A stretch of DNA of 64,000 nt from Pseudomonas lutea (GCF_000759445.1 NZ_JRMB01000002.1:744001-808000), one strand, 5' to 3'; numbered from the stretch's first letter, positions 47,945 to 57,857 are shown. Translations and numbers: made by a program. The notes: a model not told the origin generated them from the letters alone.

Positions 47945-49105
47945 TCAGCTACGGTTAAGCCGCGTGACATTCCCCATGTTTTCCGTCGGCTGACTTGCCG
48001 CCAGAACCCCAAGGCGTTCGCCGGTTTTGGCGTCGAACAGCAGAACCTTCGCCGGATCGAACTGCAACGTCAAGGTCTCGCCCACGGCAGGCGCAATGTC
48101 CGGTGCCAGACGGCAGCAGACCTTGCTCTCGTTCAGGGTCACGAATACCAGCGTGTCCGGACCGGTTGGCTCGGTAACCTGGACTTCCGCGCGTATGGTC
48201 GGCAGCGTCGCAGCATCACCGGACGCTAGCACGATCTGCTCGGGACGGAGACCCAAAATCACCTCACGGTCTTCAAGGCCCGCATCGTTCATGCTCATGG
48301 GCAGCTCGCAGCGCGCCTGACCGCTGTCGAGCAGCGCGACGAGACGACCATCCTTGCGCTGCAGACGCAGAGGGATGAAGTTCATGGGCGGTGAGCCAAT
48401 GAAGCTCGCCACGAACAGGTTCGCCGGGTCGTTGTAAATCTGTTTGGGCGTGCCGAACTGCTGGATGATGCCGTCTTTCATGACCGCAACCTTGTCACCA
48501 AGGGTCATCGCCTCGATCTGGTCGTGGGTGACGTAGACCGTAGTGGTCTTGAGGCGCTGGTGCATCAGCTTCATTTCGGTCCGCATCTCGACGCGCAGCT
48601 TGGCGTCGAGGTTGGAAAGCGGCTCGTCGAAGAGGTAGATTTTCGGACGACGGGCCAGCGCCCGGCCCATGGCCACGCGCTGCTGCTGGCCACCGGAGAG
48701 TTGCCCCGGCTTGCGGTTGAGCAGGTGCTCGATCTGCAGCAGTTTGGCAACCCGCGCGACTTCAGCGTCAATGTCAGCCTGGTTCATCTTGCGAATCTTC
48801 AGACCGAACTCGATGTTCTCGCGCACGCTCATGGTCGGGTACAGCGCATAGGACTGGAACACCATGGCGATGTCACGATCCTTGGGGCTCATGCCGCTGA
48901 CGTCCTGATCGCCAATCATGATCGCGCCGCCGGTAATGTTTTCCAGCCCGGCGATGCAGTTCATCAGGGTCGACTTACCGCAGCCCGAAGGGCCGACCAG
49001 AATCAGGAACTCGCCTTCTTTGATGGAGAGTTCAATGTTCTTCAGGGTGTCCGGCAGACCGGCCCCATAAGTCTTGTTTACATTGCGTAGTTCAAGCGTT
49101 GCCAT
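47945..49105 (-). CDS. gltK: Sugar ABC transporter ATPase (GltK/GtsD, MalK-like)
   Basis: This ATPase powers glucose uptake by the gltBFGK system. The 386-aa protein has Walker A GPSGCGKSTLMNC, the signature LSGGQQQRVAMGRAL, Walker B IYLFDEPLSNLDAKLR and a C-terminal TOBE/MalK regulatory region (about 240-370). A second nucleotide-binding subunit is absent, so it should act as a homodimer. It starts 2 nt after the permease gltG. Confidence 0.93.
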   Translation of the reverse strand: MATLELRNVNKTYGAGLPDTLKNIELSIKEGEFLILVGPSGCGKSTLMNCIAGLENITGGAIMIGDQDVSGMSPKDRDIAMVFQSYALYPTMSVRENIEFGLKIRKMNQADIDAEVARVAKLLQIEHLLNRKPGQLSGGQQQRVAMGRALARRPKIYLFDEPLSNLDAKLRVEMRTEMKLMHQRLKTTTVYVTHDQIEAMTLGDKVAVMKDGIIQQFGTPKQIYNDPANLFVASFIGSPPMNFIPLRLQRKDGRLVALLDSGQARCELPMSMNDAGLEDREVILGLRPEQIVLASGDAATLPTIRAEVQVTEPTGPDTLVFVTLNESKVCCRLAPDIAPAVGETLTLQFDPAKVLLFDAKTGERLGVLAASQPTENMGNVTRLNRS

Positions 49106-49107
49106 GA

Positions 49108-49953
49108 TTACCCCTTGACTGCGCCGGCCGTCAGCCCGCGCACGAAATACTTGCCTGCGACCACGTAGACCAGCAGGGTCGGCAGCCCGGCGATCATCGC
49201 CGCCGCCATATCAACGTTGTATTCCTTCACACCAGTACTGGTGTTGACCAGGTTGTTCAGCGCAACCGTGATCGGCTGGGAATCCCCACTGGAGAACACC
49301 ACACCGAACAGGAAGTCGTTCCAGATCTGAGTGAACTGCCAGATCAGGCAGACCATGATGATCGGTGTCGACATCGGCAGAATGATCCTGCGGAAAATCG
49401 TGAAAAACCCGGCACCGTCAAGGCGCGCCGCTTTTACCAGCGCATCCGGAATGCTGACGTAGTAGTTGCGAAAGAACAGCGTAGTGAAGGCCAGGCCGTA
49501 GACGACGTGGACGAATACCAGCCCCGTCGTTGTGCTGGCCAGCCCCATTTTGCCGAGCGTGAACGACGCCGGCAGCAGGACCGTCTGAAACGGCAGGAAG
49601 CAGCCGAACAGCAGCAGGCCGAAGAACAACTGCGAACCGCGAAAGCGCCACATCGACAGCACATAGCCGTTCAGCGCACCGATGGTGGTGGAGATCAATA
49701 CGGCCGGCACAGTAATCAGGAACGAGTTCCAGAAGTAGCCTTTTACCGTCGCCCAGGCTTTGATCCAGCCAATGCCTGTCACTTCGGTGGGCCAACTGAG
49801 CAGGTTGCCGCTGCCGATGTCTTCCGGTGATTTAAAGCTGGTCAACAGCATGACCACCAATGGCACCAGATAAATAAAGACAGCGACGATCAGCACCGCG
49901 TAGATAGCCACGCGACTCAGGCTGAGGGCTGGCTTGTTGGCGAAACTAGTCAT
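49108..49953 (-). CDS. gltG: Glucose ABC transporter permease GltG/GtsC
   Basis: The 281-aa protein has six membrane helices and the MalG-like EAA loop around YVSIPDALVKAARLDGAGFFTIFRRIILPMSTP, which contacts the ATPase. It pairs with GltF as the translocation channel. It overlaps gltF by eight bases. Confidence 0.93.
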   Translation of the reverse strand: MTSFANKPALSLSRVAIYAVLIVAVFIYLVPLVVMLLTSFKSPEDIGSGNLLSWPTEVTGIGWIKAWATVKGYFWNSFLITVPAVLISTTIGALNGYVLSMWRFRGSQLFFGLLLFGCFLPFQTVLLPASFTLGKMGLASTTTGLVFVHVVYGLAFTTLFFRNYYVSIPDALVKAARLDGAGFFTIFRRIILPMSTPIIMVCLIWQFTQIWNDFLFGVVFSSGDSQPITVALNNLVNTSTGVKEYNVDMAAAMIAGLPTLLVYVVAGKYFVRGLTAGAVKG

Positions 49954-50854
49954 TGCGCTTGGCCCTCAGCTCGGAATACAGATAAGGCACGAGGATAGCG
50001 AGGATAGCGCCCAGCATCAGAATCGCACTGGCGGAACCCATGCCCATCTGGCCACGGCTGAAGGTAAACGAGTACATGAACATGGCAGGCAAGTCGGATG
50101 AATAACCCGGGCCGCCGGCAGTCATGGCGGCAACCAGGTCGAAGCTCTTGATTGCGATGTGCGCGAGAATCATCACCGCGCTGAAAAACACCGGACGCAG
50201 GCTTGGCAGCACTACCTTCCAGTAGATTTTTGGCATGCTCGCGCCGTCGATCTGCGCGGCGCGGATGATCGATTGGTCTACCCCGCGAAGGCCTGCCAGG
50301 AACATCGCCATGATGAAGCCCGACGCTTGCCATACCGCAGCGATCACCAGGCAGTAGACAACGCGGTCGGGATCGATCAGCCAGTCCAGGCGGAAGCCTT
50401 CCCAGCCCCAGTCACGCAGCAGCTTGTCCAGACCCATGCCAGGGTTCAGCAGCCATTTCCAGGCGGTACCGGTGACGATCATCGAGAGCGCCATCGGGTA
50501 GAGGTAAATGGTGCGGATGAAGCCTTCACGCCGGATACGCTGATCCAGGAATACCGCGAGCAGCACGCCTACGACCATGCTGATGCCGATAAACATGCCA
50601 CCGAACACCGCCAGGTTTTTACTGGCCACCCACCAGCGGTCGTTGTCGAACAACCGGGCGTATTGCGCCAGACCCACGAATTTGTAGGTCGGCAAAAAAG
50701 TCGAGTTTGTGAACGACAGAACGAACGTCCACAGGATATAGCCGTAGAAGCCCACCAGTACGATGAACATGCTGGGCGCCAGCACCAGTTTGGGTAGCCA
50801 GCGCTGCAGTGCATCGAACGGCGAGGCTTTGCTGAACACAGCAACAGAACTCAT
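49946..50854 (-). CDS. gltF: Glucose ABC transporter permease GltF/GtsB
   Basis: The 302-aa protein has six predicted membrane helices and the MalF-like coupling loop LRGVDQSIIRAAQIDGASMPKIYWKVVLPSLRP. I chose the ATG at 50854 (MSSVAVFSKASPFDALQRW) because it starts the conserved part. An open frame upstream runs through the repeat array at 50880-50985. No clear Shine-Dalgarno is present, which is odd for a gene separated from its operon leader by a repeat insertion. Confidence 0.92.
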   Translation of the reverse strand: MSSVAVFSKASPFDALQRWLPKLVLAPSMFIVLVGFYGYILWTFVLSFTNSTFLPTYKFVGLAQYARLFDNDRWWVASKNLAVFGGMFIGISMVVGVLLAVFLDQRIRREGFIRTIYLYPMALSMIVTGTAWKWLLNPGMGLDKLLRDWGWEGFRLDWLIDPDRVVYCLVIAAVWQASGFIMAMFLAGLRGVDQSIIRAAQIDGASMPKIYWKVVLPSLRPVFFSAVMILAHIAIKSFDLVAAMTAGGPGYSSDLPAMFMYSFTFSRGQMGMGSASAILMLGAILAILVPYLYSELRAKRND

Positions 50855-50879
50855 GGTGAAAATCCAATAAAGAAGGGAT

Positions 50880-50985
50880 ACCGCTGCAAGCCGTAAGCTA
50901 CAAGCCACAAGTGCCGCGCCGTACAACGCATGACTTACAGCTTGAAGCTTGCGACTTGTAGCTTGTTGCTTGTTGCTAACGCTTA
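50880..50985. repeat. Arm-inverted array of AAGCTNN heptamers, locus 2
   Basis: Left arm units such as CTGCAAGCCGTAAGCTACAA and right arm units such as GCTTGAAGCTTGCGACTTG (with GCTTGTTGCTTGTTGCT) flank a unique core of about 22 bp. The array lies inside the transporter operon, between gltB and gltF, and ends at the gltB stop. It would form a long mRNA hairpin that could reduce permease expression relative to the binding protein. Confidence 0.7.
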
Positions 50986-52269
50986 CTTGGCAGACTTGAT
51001 CGCTGCGCCCAGTTTCTTCGCCGCGTCAGCCGGATCGGCTTTCGGGTCGTTGATGTAGTTGGTCACAACGTCAAAGAACGCGCCCTGTACCGCCAGCGTG
51101 GTGGCCATGTTGTGGGCCATGCTTGGCTGCAGACCGCCGGATTTGGCATCTGCCAGGAAGTCCTTGGCAGCGGTCTGGGCACACGAGTCGAAGCCGTACT
51201 TGCCCATGTCGGCGAGCATGTCGTTACGAACCGGGATCGAGCCCTTGTTGATGCTGAAGACTTTCTGGAAGTTTTCACCCAGCACGACTTTGGCGATGTC
51301 CTGCTGACCGGCAGCCGTACCGGCATCTTTCTGCTTGAACACGGCCAGTGAGTCGATGTTGTAGGTGAACGCCTTGTCGGTACCCGGGAACGCTACGCAC
51401 TCGTAGTCCTTGCCGGCGACTTTCTTGGCGGCAGTCCACTCGCTCTTGGCCCAGTCGCCCATGATCTGCATGCCGGCCTTGCCATTGATGACCTTGGCAG
51501 CTTCCAGGTTCCAGTCCTGGCCTTTGCCGTCGGCATCCATGTAGGTGGCGACTTTCTTCAGTTCGGTGAGCGACTTGACCATCTCTGGACCGGTCAGCGC
51601 AGCGTTGTCGAGATCGACCAGTGCCTTCTTGTAACCGTCGGCGCCCATCACGGACAGAACAACGGCTTCAAAGACAGTGCTGTCCTGCCAAGGCTGACCA
51701 CCGTGGGCGAGAGGGATGAAGCCCGCAGCCTTGAGCTTGTCGCCCGCTGCGTAGAATTCTTCGAGGGTGGTAGGGGCTTTTTCGATACCGGCTTTCTTGA
51801 AGACTTCCGGGTTGATCCACAGCCAGTTCACACGGTGAATGTTGACCGGCACGGCAACGTAGTCGCCATCGTACTTGACGGTGTCGGAGACTTTCTTGTC
51901 GAGCAGGCTGTCCCACTTCTCTTCTTTCGAGACGTTTTTCAGCACATCGGTATCAAGCAGTCCGGTAGACGCCCATTCCTGAATGTCCGGACCTTTGATC
52001 TGGGCAACACCGGGCGGGTTGCCGGCAACCGCGCGGCTTTTCAGCACGGTCATTGCAGTGGAGCCGCCGCCACCGGCGACAGCGCCGTCTTTCCAGGTGA
52101 AACCGTCTTTCTCGACTTGGGCTTTAAGCACATCGACGGCCGCTTTTTCGCCACCGGAAGTCCACCAGTGCACGACTTCAACGGTGCCTTTGGCATCAGC
52201 AGCCATGGCGCTCAGAGGGAACAACGAGGCGAGAGAAATAAGTGCAGCGAGACGGGAAATCGAATTCAT
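50983..52269 (-). CDS. gltB: Periplasmic glucose-binding protein of the ABC transporter
   Basis: The 428-aa precursor has a signal peptide ([23 protein letters not shown]) and a cluster B (family 1) sugar-binding fold: [46 protein letters not shown] and [17 protein letters not shown]. It delivers glucose (and possibly related sugars) to GltFGK. AGAAAGG lies about 8 nt before the ATG, preceded by an Hfq/Crc CA motif. It is the first gene of the transporter operon. Confidence 0.95.
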   Translation of the reverse strand: MNSISRLAALISLASLFPLSAMAADAKGTVEVVHWWTSGGEKAAVDVLKAQVEKDGFTWKDGAVAGGGGSTAMTVLKSRAVAGNPPGVAQIKGPDIQEWASTGLLDTDVLKNVSKEEKWDSLLDKKVSDTVKYDGDYVAVPVNIHRVNWLWINPEVFKKAGIEKAPTTLEEFYAAGDKLKAAGFIPLAHGGQPWQDSTVFEAVVLSVMGADGYKKALVDLDNAALTGPEMVKSLTELKKVATYMDADGKGQDWNLEAAKVINGKAGMQIMGDWAKSEWTAAKKVAGKDYECVAFPGTDKAFTYNIDSLAVFKQKDAGTAAGQQDIAKVVLGENFQKVFSINKGSIPVRNDMLADMGKYGFDSCAQTAAKDFLADAKSGGLQPSMAHNMATTLAVQGAFFDVVTNYINDPKADPADAAKKLGAAIKSAK

Positions 52270-52278
52270 ATTTGACCT

Positions 52279-52289
52279 TTCTTGTTGTT
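52279..52289 (-). promoter_or_regulatory. Hfq/Crc CA motif in the gltB leader
   Basis: On the minus strand AACAACAAGAA lies directly before the Shine-Dalgarno of gltB. Ten of eleven positions agree with the AAYAACAAYAA motif. Confidence 0.65.
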
Positions 52290-52476
52290 ATGCATGAGCA
52301 AGTCGTGGCGCTTGCGCTGCGTGGATTCTAACCAAGGGGCTAGAGCGGACGGTAACGAAGGGATGCGCGAATGTCACAGAGCAGTGACATTGCGCAAATG
52401 GCTCTGTCGACTGTAGTCGCGTGCTTGCTCGGGCTCATGGTAATCCACCCCGGGCATCCCTTGTTGTCTGGACAAT

Positions 52477-52508
52477 TTTTCGCGGGCAAGCGCGCTCCTA
52501 CAGCGCGG
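52477..52508. repeat. Single REP element beside the phased array
   Basis: The sequence TTCGCGGGCAAGCGCGCTCC followed by TACAGCG matches the REP core seen at 45281. It directly adjoins the 11-bp phased array at 52501-52700. Confidence 0.7.
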
Positions 52509-52700
52509 TTTCAGAACGTTGCAGTGGAGCGTCGACGTGTTGCAGAGGAGTTCCAGCGGTGTTGGAGCGGAGTGTCAGCAGAGATGGAGCGGAATTTCAG
52601 TGAGTTGCAGTGGACCGTCAGCGGGGTTTCAGCGAAGTTGGACCGAGTTTCAGCGCGTTGCAGTAGAGTGTCAGCGGAGGTGGAGCAGAGCTTCAGCGGC
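52501..52700. repeat. Degenerate array of 10-11-bp units between gtrS and gltB
   Basis: Read on the plus strand, a CAG (or GAG) recurs at 52501, 52512, 52522, 52543, 52554, 52576, 52598, 52608, 52619, 52630, 52651, 52661, 52672 and 52694, with degenerate copies at 52533, 52565, 52587, 52641 and 52683. Every step is 10 or 11 bp (mean about 10.7). On the minus strand the unit is close to TCCGCTGAAAC. It begins right after the gtrS stop codon. No coding role is supported. Confidence 0.75.
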
Positions 52701-52703
52701 GGC

Positions 52704-54167
52704 TCACTCGACGCCGCGCGGCAGGTACAGCGTCACGCGCAAGCCGCCTTCGCGCATGTTCTGCAACGTCACTTCGCCGCCGTGGCTATGGGCAATATTC
52801 CGGGCAATTCCAAGGCCCAAGCCATAGCCCTGCTGATGCTTACCGGCCAGCCGAAAGTGCGGCTCGAAGACCTGTTCCATTCGCTGTTCCGGCACGCCCG
52901 GACCTTCATCTTCGACGTGGAGAATGAACGCCTCGGCGTCGTCTTCGACAAACAGGTGCGCGCGGTCGCCGTACTTGATGGCGTTGTCGATGAGGTTGCC
53001 CATGCAACGGCGCAAGGCCAGCGGCTTGCCGTAAAACATCGACATCGCCTTGCCCTGCAGCGTGACACGGCCGGCCCCGTCCGGCGCCAGATAGGGTTCG
53101 ATCAGGCAATGCAGTGCATGGTTGAGATCGACCGGTTCGATGTTCTCGTGAATGTCAGTGTCCTTCACGCATTGCAGCGCGCCTTTGACCAACAGCTCCA
53201 GCTCGTCCAGATCGCGGGTGAATTTGGCCTGCATCTGCTCGTCTTCGAGCAATTCGACCCGCAGTCGCAACCGGGTGATAGGCGTGCGCAAGTCATGGGA
53301 AATGGCGCTGAACAACTGACCACGCTCGGTCAGGTAACGACTGATGCGGTCACGCATGGTGTTGAAGGCTCGGGTGACTTCCACCACCTCACTGCCGCCA
53401 CCTTCGACTACCGGCTCGACGTCGGCACCCAGCGACAAATCGCGCGCGGCATGGGCCAGACGCTTCAGCGGGCCGCTTTGCCAGTGCACCAGCAGGCCGA
53501 TAAAGAGCAGCAGGAACAGGCTTGTCAGTGCGATAAACCAGACCTGCTGCGACGGTAGGCCTTCAGACTCAAGCATGGTGTAGGGCTCGGGCAGCAAAGA
53601 CGCGATGTACAGCCATTCTCCCGGCGACAGCTCGATCTGCGTCACCAGCACAGGGGGGTTCACGGGTTCAAGGGTAAGCGCGTAGTGAGCCCACGACCGT
53701 GGCAGCTCGTCGAGTCTCAGGCCGCTGTTGAAAATACGCAGGTCTTCGGGCCGCACGAATCTGACCAGAATATCCGGGTCTGCGCCCAGGTTCTGCCGCA
53801 GGACCTGCCCTACCACATCGATCACTGCGGTCTTGCGAGCGGTGGGTTCGAGCACCTGCATTTCCAGGGGCCGGTCGTTGAGCGAGACGAAGAAGCGGGT
53901 GCCGCCCATGCTGCGAAGCTGATCAAGCACCAGCGGGCGGAAGGCAACGGGCAGCGAGCGGAAGTAACTGACACTGGCAGCCATGGAGAACCCCAGGCTG
54001 CGCGCACTGGTGACCAGGCCTTCCATCTGCGTGGCGCGTAACTGCGACAGCCAGATCAGGCTGGACAGCGTCTGCGCCATCAGCACGGCAAGCAGGGTCA
54101 GCAGCAACATGCGCCCCAGCAAGGAACGCGGCACCGGCAAGCGGCGCCTCTTGTCGGCCACGATCAA
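52704..54167 (-). CDS. gtrS: Sensor histidine kinase GtrS of the glucose two-component system
   Basis: GtrS with GltR controls glucose transport genes in Pseudomonas and responds to glucose metabolites. The 487-aa protein has a membrane helix (about 18-40), a periplasmic sensor region (about 45-215), a second helix (about 220-238), HAMP, a dimerisation helix with phospho-acceptor His291 (AISHDLRTPITRLR), N-box MGNLIDNAIKYGD and G-boxes DEGPGVPE and GYGLGLGIA. The start is TTG (54167), three bases after gltR; a GTG two codons later is equally possible. No Shine-Dalgarno is visible, suggesting coupling to gltR. Confidence 0.92.
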   Translation of the reverse strand: MIVADKRRRLPVPRSLLGRMLLLTLLAVLMAQTLSSLIWLSQLRATQMEGLVTSARSLGFSMAASVSYFRSLPVAFRPLVLDQLRSMGGTRFFVSLNDRPLEMQVLEPTARKTAVIDVVGQVLRQNLGADPDILVRFVRPEDLRIFNSGLRLDELPRSWAHYALTLEPVNPPVLVTQIELSPGEWLYIASLLPEPYTMLESEGLPSQQVWFIALTSLFLLLFIGLLVHWQSGPLKRLAHAARDLSLGADVEPVVEGGGSEVVEVTRAFNTMRDRISRYLTERGQLFSAISHDLRTPITRLRLRVELLEDEQMQAKFTRDLDELELLVKGALQCVKDTDIHENIEPVDLNHALHCLIEPYLAPDGAGRVTLQGKAMSMFYGKPLALRRCMGNLIDNAIKYGDRAHLFVEDDAEAFILHVEDEGPGVPEQRMEQVFEPHFRLAGKHQQGYGLGLGIARNIAHSHGGEVTLQNMREGGLRVTLYLPRGVE

Positions 54168-54170
54168 GGG

Positions 54171-54908
54171 TTAGTAACCGTTACCGGCTTGCGGCAGCAC
54201 ATTGGCTGCCAACAGATAACCGCTGCCTCGTACGGTACGGATCAATCGCGGCGCCTTACCAGTGTCACGCAACCGCTGACGCAGCCGACTGACGGCCATG
54301 TCCACGATGCGCTCCAGCGGCATCAGCTCACGGCCGCGGGTGGCATTGCCGATAGTGTCGCGATCAAGGATTTGCTGGGGGTTGTCGAGGAAGAGCTTGA
54401 GCAGCGCAAAGTCGGCGCCGGACAGAATCACTTCTTCACCATCGTTGTGAAACAGTCGATGACTGACCATGTCCAGTCGCCATTCGTCGAACACCAGGAC
54501 TTCGCCGCCGCTGCGTTCCTGACCGAACTGGGCGCGACGCAACAAGGCTTTGATGCGAGCCTGCAGTTCACGCGGGCTGAAGGGTTTGGCCATGTAGTCA
54601 TCAGCGCCCAGTTCCAGACCTATGACGCGGTCAGCCTCGTCAGAACTGGCGGTGAGCATGATGATGGGTATGTGCGGCTGGCGCGGGTGCTGCCTGACCC
54701 AGCGACACAGGCTGAAGCCGTCTTCATCAGGCAACATGACATCGAGGATCAGCAAGTCGCTCGCTTCCTCGTTGAATGCCTGACGGAACTCTGCGCCATC
54801 GCCGACCGTGCGCACCTGAAAGCCGGAGCGGCTCAGATAGGCTTGCAGCAACTCGCGAATCTCCTGGTCATCGTCGACCACCAGAATCGATTTACTGACA
54901 GCGTTCAC
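54171..54908 (-). CDS. gltR: Response regulator GltR (OmpR family)
   Basis: The 245-aa regulator has a receiver domain (about 5-120; acidic triad at Asp13/14 and phospho-acceptor Asp56 in LLILDVMLPDEDG, Lys in YMAKPFSPREL) and an OmpR-type winged helix (about 145-240; ILDRDTIGNATRG, VDMAVSRLRQRL). I chose GTG at 54908 because AAGGA lies about 8 nt upstream and homologues begin here. The open frame continues upstream into the heptamer array, giving a spurious longer N terminus. Confidence 0.94.
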   Translation of the reverse strand: MNAVSKSILVVDDDQEIRELLQAYLSRSGFQVRTVGDGAEFRQAFNEEASDLLILDVMLPDEDGFSLCRWVRQHPRQPHIPIIMLTASSDEADRVIGLELGADDYMAKPFSPRELQARIKALLRRAQFGQERSGGEVLVFDEWRLDMVSHRLFHNDGEEVILSGADFALLKLFLDNPQQILDRDTIGNATRGRELMPLERIVDMAVSRLRQRLRDTGKAPRLIRTVRGSGYLLAANVLPQAGNGY

Positions 54909-54949
54909 GTAGGTCGTCCTTGTAGGCAATGGTTGGGTAAAGCAGTCGC

Positions 54950-55075
54950 AAGCCTCAAAATTACAAGCTTCAAGCTCAAAGCTCAAAGCTCAAAGCTCAA
55001 AGCTCAAAGCTGACAGCCAGACGTGCGCGGTCTTCGCTTGCAGCTTGCCGCTTGCCGCGTGGAGCTTGCCCCTAG
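54950..55075. repeat. Heptamer array, locus 3, with a perfect AAGCTCA microsatellite
   Basis: In the left arm the unit AAGCTCA is repeated almost six times without error (54972-55011). After about 25 unique bases the right arm carries GCTTGCA, GCTTGCC and GCTTGCC units in opposite sense. It fills the 163-bp gap between glk and gltR and lies 64 bp or more upstream of the gltR start. The perfect copies could vary in number by slippage. Confidence 0.8.
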
Positions 55076-56034
55076 CGACTCGTCGCGAATTGATCCAGCG
55101 CCACGCCGGCACCCGTCAGGCCGGGATATTCGGCCGTCACCAGCCAGACCGGCACGTCCTTGAAGTAATCCTTCATCAAGCCCTTTTCGGCGAAAGCCTT
55201 GTTGAAGCCGCTTTGCATGAAGAAATCAACAAACCGCGGGATCACGCCACCGGCAATATACACGCCGCCGCGCCCGCCCACAGTCAGAACATTGTTGCCT
55301 GCCACGCGACCGAGGAATACACAGAACTGCTCAAGGACCGCGCTGGCAAACGGATCGCCCTTGAGGGCCGCCGACGTAATGGCCGCCGGCGATTTGAGTT
55401 CGGGCTCGATGTTATCCAGCCCGCAGCTCACCTGATAGAGCAGCAACAGACCGGCGCCGCTCAGGATGGTCTCAGCGCTGACGTGTTCATGTGTGGCCAT
55501 CAGACGCATCCAAAGCATCGCTTCGCGCGGCGTGCCGATGGGCAGATCCACATGGCCGCCCTCGCCGGGCACCGCAGACCAACGCGCCTCGCCGGTGCGG
55601 ATCAACGTGCCGACGCCCAGGCCGGTGCCAGGCCCGATGACCACGCGCGCGCCCTGCGGATCACCCTTGCCATGGCGAATGGTCAGGTATTCGTCATCTT
55701 TCAGACGGGTCATGCCCAACGCCATGGCAGTGAAGTCGTTGACCATCAACAGGTGGTCGATTTTCAATTCGGCACAAAACGCCTGCCGATTGATCGTCCA
55801 ATGGCTGTTGGTGAAGTGAAACTCGTCGCCAATCACCGGCCCCGCCACGGCCAGACAAATGGACGTGACGTCGCCGCGCTGCAATTCAAGATCTTGTAAA
55901 TAGACCAACAGGGCCTTCTCGGGACTGGCGTAATCGGCCGTCGCGAACACCCTGATCGAGTGCAACTGGTCGTCTTCCCAAATGGCGAAACGCGCATTTG
56001 TGCCGCCGATATCACCCACCATCGCCAATGTCAC
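55072..56034 (-). CDS. glk: Glucokinase
   Basis: Glk phosphorylates glucose to glucose 6-phosphate. The 320-aa protein is of the bacterial glucokinase type, with ATP-binding [13 protein letters not shown], the sugar-binding [13 protein letters not shown] and [15 protein letters not shown], and [11 protein letters not shown]. The GTG start overlaps the edd stop (GTGA). Its C terminus borders the heptamer array. It acts with gltR/gtrS and the transporter in the same region. Confidence 0.94.
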   Translation of the reverse strand: MTLAMVGDIGGTNARFAIWEDDQLHSIRVFATADYASPEKALLVYLQDLELQRGDVTSICLAVAGPVIGDEFHFTNSHWTINRQAFCAELKIDHLLMVNDFTAMALGMTRLKDDEYLTIRHGKGDPQGARVVIGPGTGLGVGTLIRTGEARWSAVPGEGGHVDLPIGTPREAMLWMRLMATHEHVSAETILSGAGLLLLYQVSCGLDNIEPELKSPAAITSAALKGDPFASAVLEQFCVFLGRVAGNNVLTVGGRGGVYIAGGVIPRFVDFFMQSGFNKAFAEKGLMKDYFKDVPVWLVTAEYPGLTGAGVALDQFATSR

Positions 56035-57857
56035 TTGAGCGTCTCCAGATTCGAAGTAAAGGCGCTGGCGCCCTTCTCTGCCGAGCTGAAGGCCATGCGC
56101 ATGAAGCCGAACAGTTCACGCCCGCTGCCCACATTGTGTGACAAGCGGCCGATCGCCGGCTCTCTGGCGGCCAATTCTGCCGGTTCGATCAGAAGTTGCA
56201 ACGTTCCTTTTACGCCATCGACACGAATGAGATCCCCATCACGCACCAACGCCAGCGGTCCGCCGTCCGACGCTTCGGGACACACGTGAATCGCGGCGGG
56301 GATTTTCCCCGAGGCACCGGACATTCGGCCGTCGGTAATGAGCGCCACTTTGAAGCCGCGATCCTGCAATACGCCGAGGAACGGCGTCATTTTGTGCAGC
56401 TCAGGCATGCCGTTGGAGCGGGGGCCCTGAAAGCGCATCACCGCGACAAAATCGCATTCCAGTTCACCGGCCTTGAAGGCGTCAGCGAGATCCTGCTGGT
56501 CCTCGAACACCTTGGCGGGCGCTTCGACGATCTGATGTTCCAGGGCAACGGCGGAGACCTTCATCACGCCGCGGCCCAGGTTGCCTTCCATGACCCGCAG
56601 GCCGCCCTCGGCAGAAAACGGCCGAGCAATGGGGCGCAGAACGTTTTCGTCCAGGCTCTCGATCGGGCCGTCACGCCATACCAGCTTGCCCTCTTCCAGA
56701 AAAGGCTCCTGGGTGTAACGGCGCAGGCCGCGACCGACCACGGTGTTGACGTCTTCATGCATCAGGCCTGCATCAAGCAGCTCACGGATGAGGAACGACA
56801 TGCCGCCTGCGGCCTGGAAGTGATTGATGTCAGCCTTGCCGTTCGGGTAGACGTGCGAAAGGGTCGGCACGACTTCCGACAGGTCAGCCATGTCCTGCCA
56901 CGTCAGTTGAATGCCCGCGCACTGGGCAATCGCCGGCATGTGCAGCGTGTGGTTGGTGGAACCGCCGGTCGCGTGCAGGGCAACAATCGAGTTGACCAGC
57001 GAACGCTCGTCCACAATCTCTCCCAGAGGGATGAAGTCGCCGCTTTGTTTGGTCAGGCGCGTGACCTGGAACGCCGCCTCGCGGGTCAGGGCATCGCGCA
57101 GCGGCGTGTAGGGATTGACGAAAGAGGCACCCGGAAGATGCAGCCCCATGACCTCCATCAGCAACTGGTTGGTGTTCGCCGTGCCGTAAAAGGTGCACGT
57201 GCCCGGGCCGTGATAGGACTTCATCTCAGAGTCCAGCAGCTCTTCGCGGGTCGCTTTGCCTTCGGCGTAGCGCTGACGCACGTCGGCTTTCTCCTTGTTG
57301 GAGATGCCCGACACCATCGGCCCGCCCGGCACAAAAATGGTCGGCAGATGACCGAAGCGCAGCGACCCCATCAGCAGGCCGGGCACAATCTTGTCGCAGA
57401 TGCCCAGCATCAGCGCACCGTCGAACATGTTGTGGGAAAGCGCGACCGCCGTTGCCATCGCAATGACTTCTCGACTGGCGATACTCAGTTCCATGCCCGG
57501 CTCGCCCTGGGTGACGCCGTCACACATGGCCGGAACGCCACCGGCAAACTGGCCAACCGAGCCTATTTCGCGCAGCGCCGTTTTGATCTGTTCGGGAAAA
57601 TGTTCGTACGGCTGATGCGCCGAGAGCATGTCGTTGTAGGAGGACACGATGGCGATGTTGGCCGCGTTCATCATGCGCAGGCTGTTCTTGTCTTCGGGAC
57701 CACATGCCGCCACGCCGTGGGCGAAGTTGGCACATTGCAATTTGCCGCGCATCGGCCCGTCGCTCGCCGCACCCCGGATCAATTGCAGGTAGCGTTGACG
57801 GGTTTCACGGCTGCGTTCAATCAGCCGTTCGGTTACCTCAAGGACGCGGGGATGCAT
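56031..57857 (-). CDS. edd: 6-phosphogluconate dehydratase
   Basis: Edd dehydrates 6-phosphogluconate to KDPG. The 608-aa protein belongs to the IlvD/Edd family and has cluster-ligand cysteines in [28 protein letters not shown] and [14 protein letters not shown], plus [20 protein letters not shown] near the C terminus. It is cotranscribed with glk and divergent from gapA across a 234-bp region containing HexR-like sites. Confidence 0.96.
   Translation of the reverse strand: MHPRVLEVTERLIERSRETRQRYLQLIRGAASDGPMRGKLQCANFAHGVAACGPEDKNSLRMMNAANIAIVSSYNDMLSAHQPYEHFPEQIKTALREIGSVGQFAGGVPAMCDGVTQGEPGMELSIASREVIAMATAVALSHNMFDGALMLGICDKIVPGLLMGSLRFGHLPTIFVPGGPMVSGISNKEKADVRQRYAEGKATREELLDSEMKSYHGPGTCTFYGTANTNQLLMEVMGLHLPGASFVNPYTPLRDALTREAAFQVTRLTKQSGDFIPLGEIVDERSLVNSIVALHATGGSTNHTLHMPAIAQCAGIQLTWQDMADLSEVVPTLSHVYPNGKADINHFQAAGGMSFLIRELLDAGLMHEDVNTVVGRGLRRYTQEPFLEEGKLVWRDGPIESLDENVLRPIARPFSAEGGLRVMEGNLGRGVMKVSAVALEHQIVEAPAKVFEDQQDLADAFKAGELECDFVAVMRFQGPRSNGMPELHKMTPFLGVLQDRGFKVALITDGRMSGASGKIPAAIHVCPEASDGGPLALVRDGDLIRVDGVKGTLQLLIEPAELAAREPAIGRLSHNVGSGRELFGFMRMAFSSAEKGASAFTSNLETLK

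Noticed and set aside
52501..52700. CRISPR-like array
   Set aside because: Units are only 10-11 bp, are degenerate, and have no unique spacers; no cas genes are present.
52371..53558. Long plus-strand reading frame (395 codons) across the phased array and antisense to gtrS
   Set aside because: It lies opposite a clear histidine kinase gene, has no ribosome site, and its repeat-like peptide follows from the DNA array. It is a shadow of gtrS.
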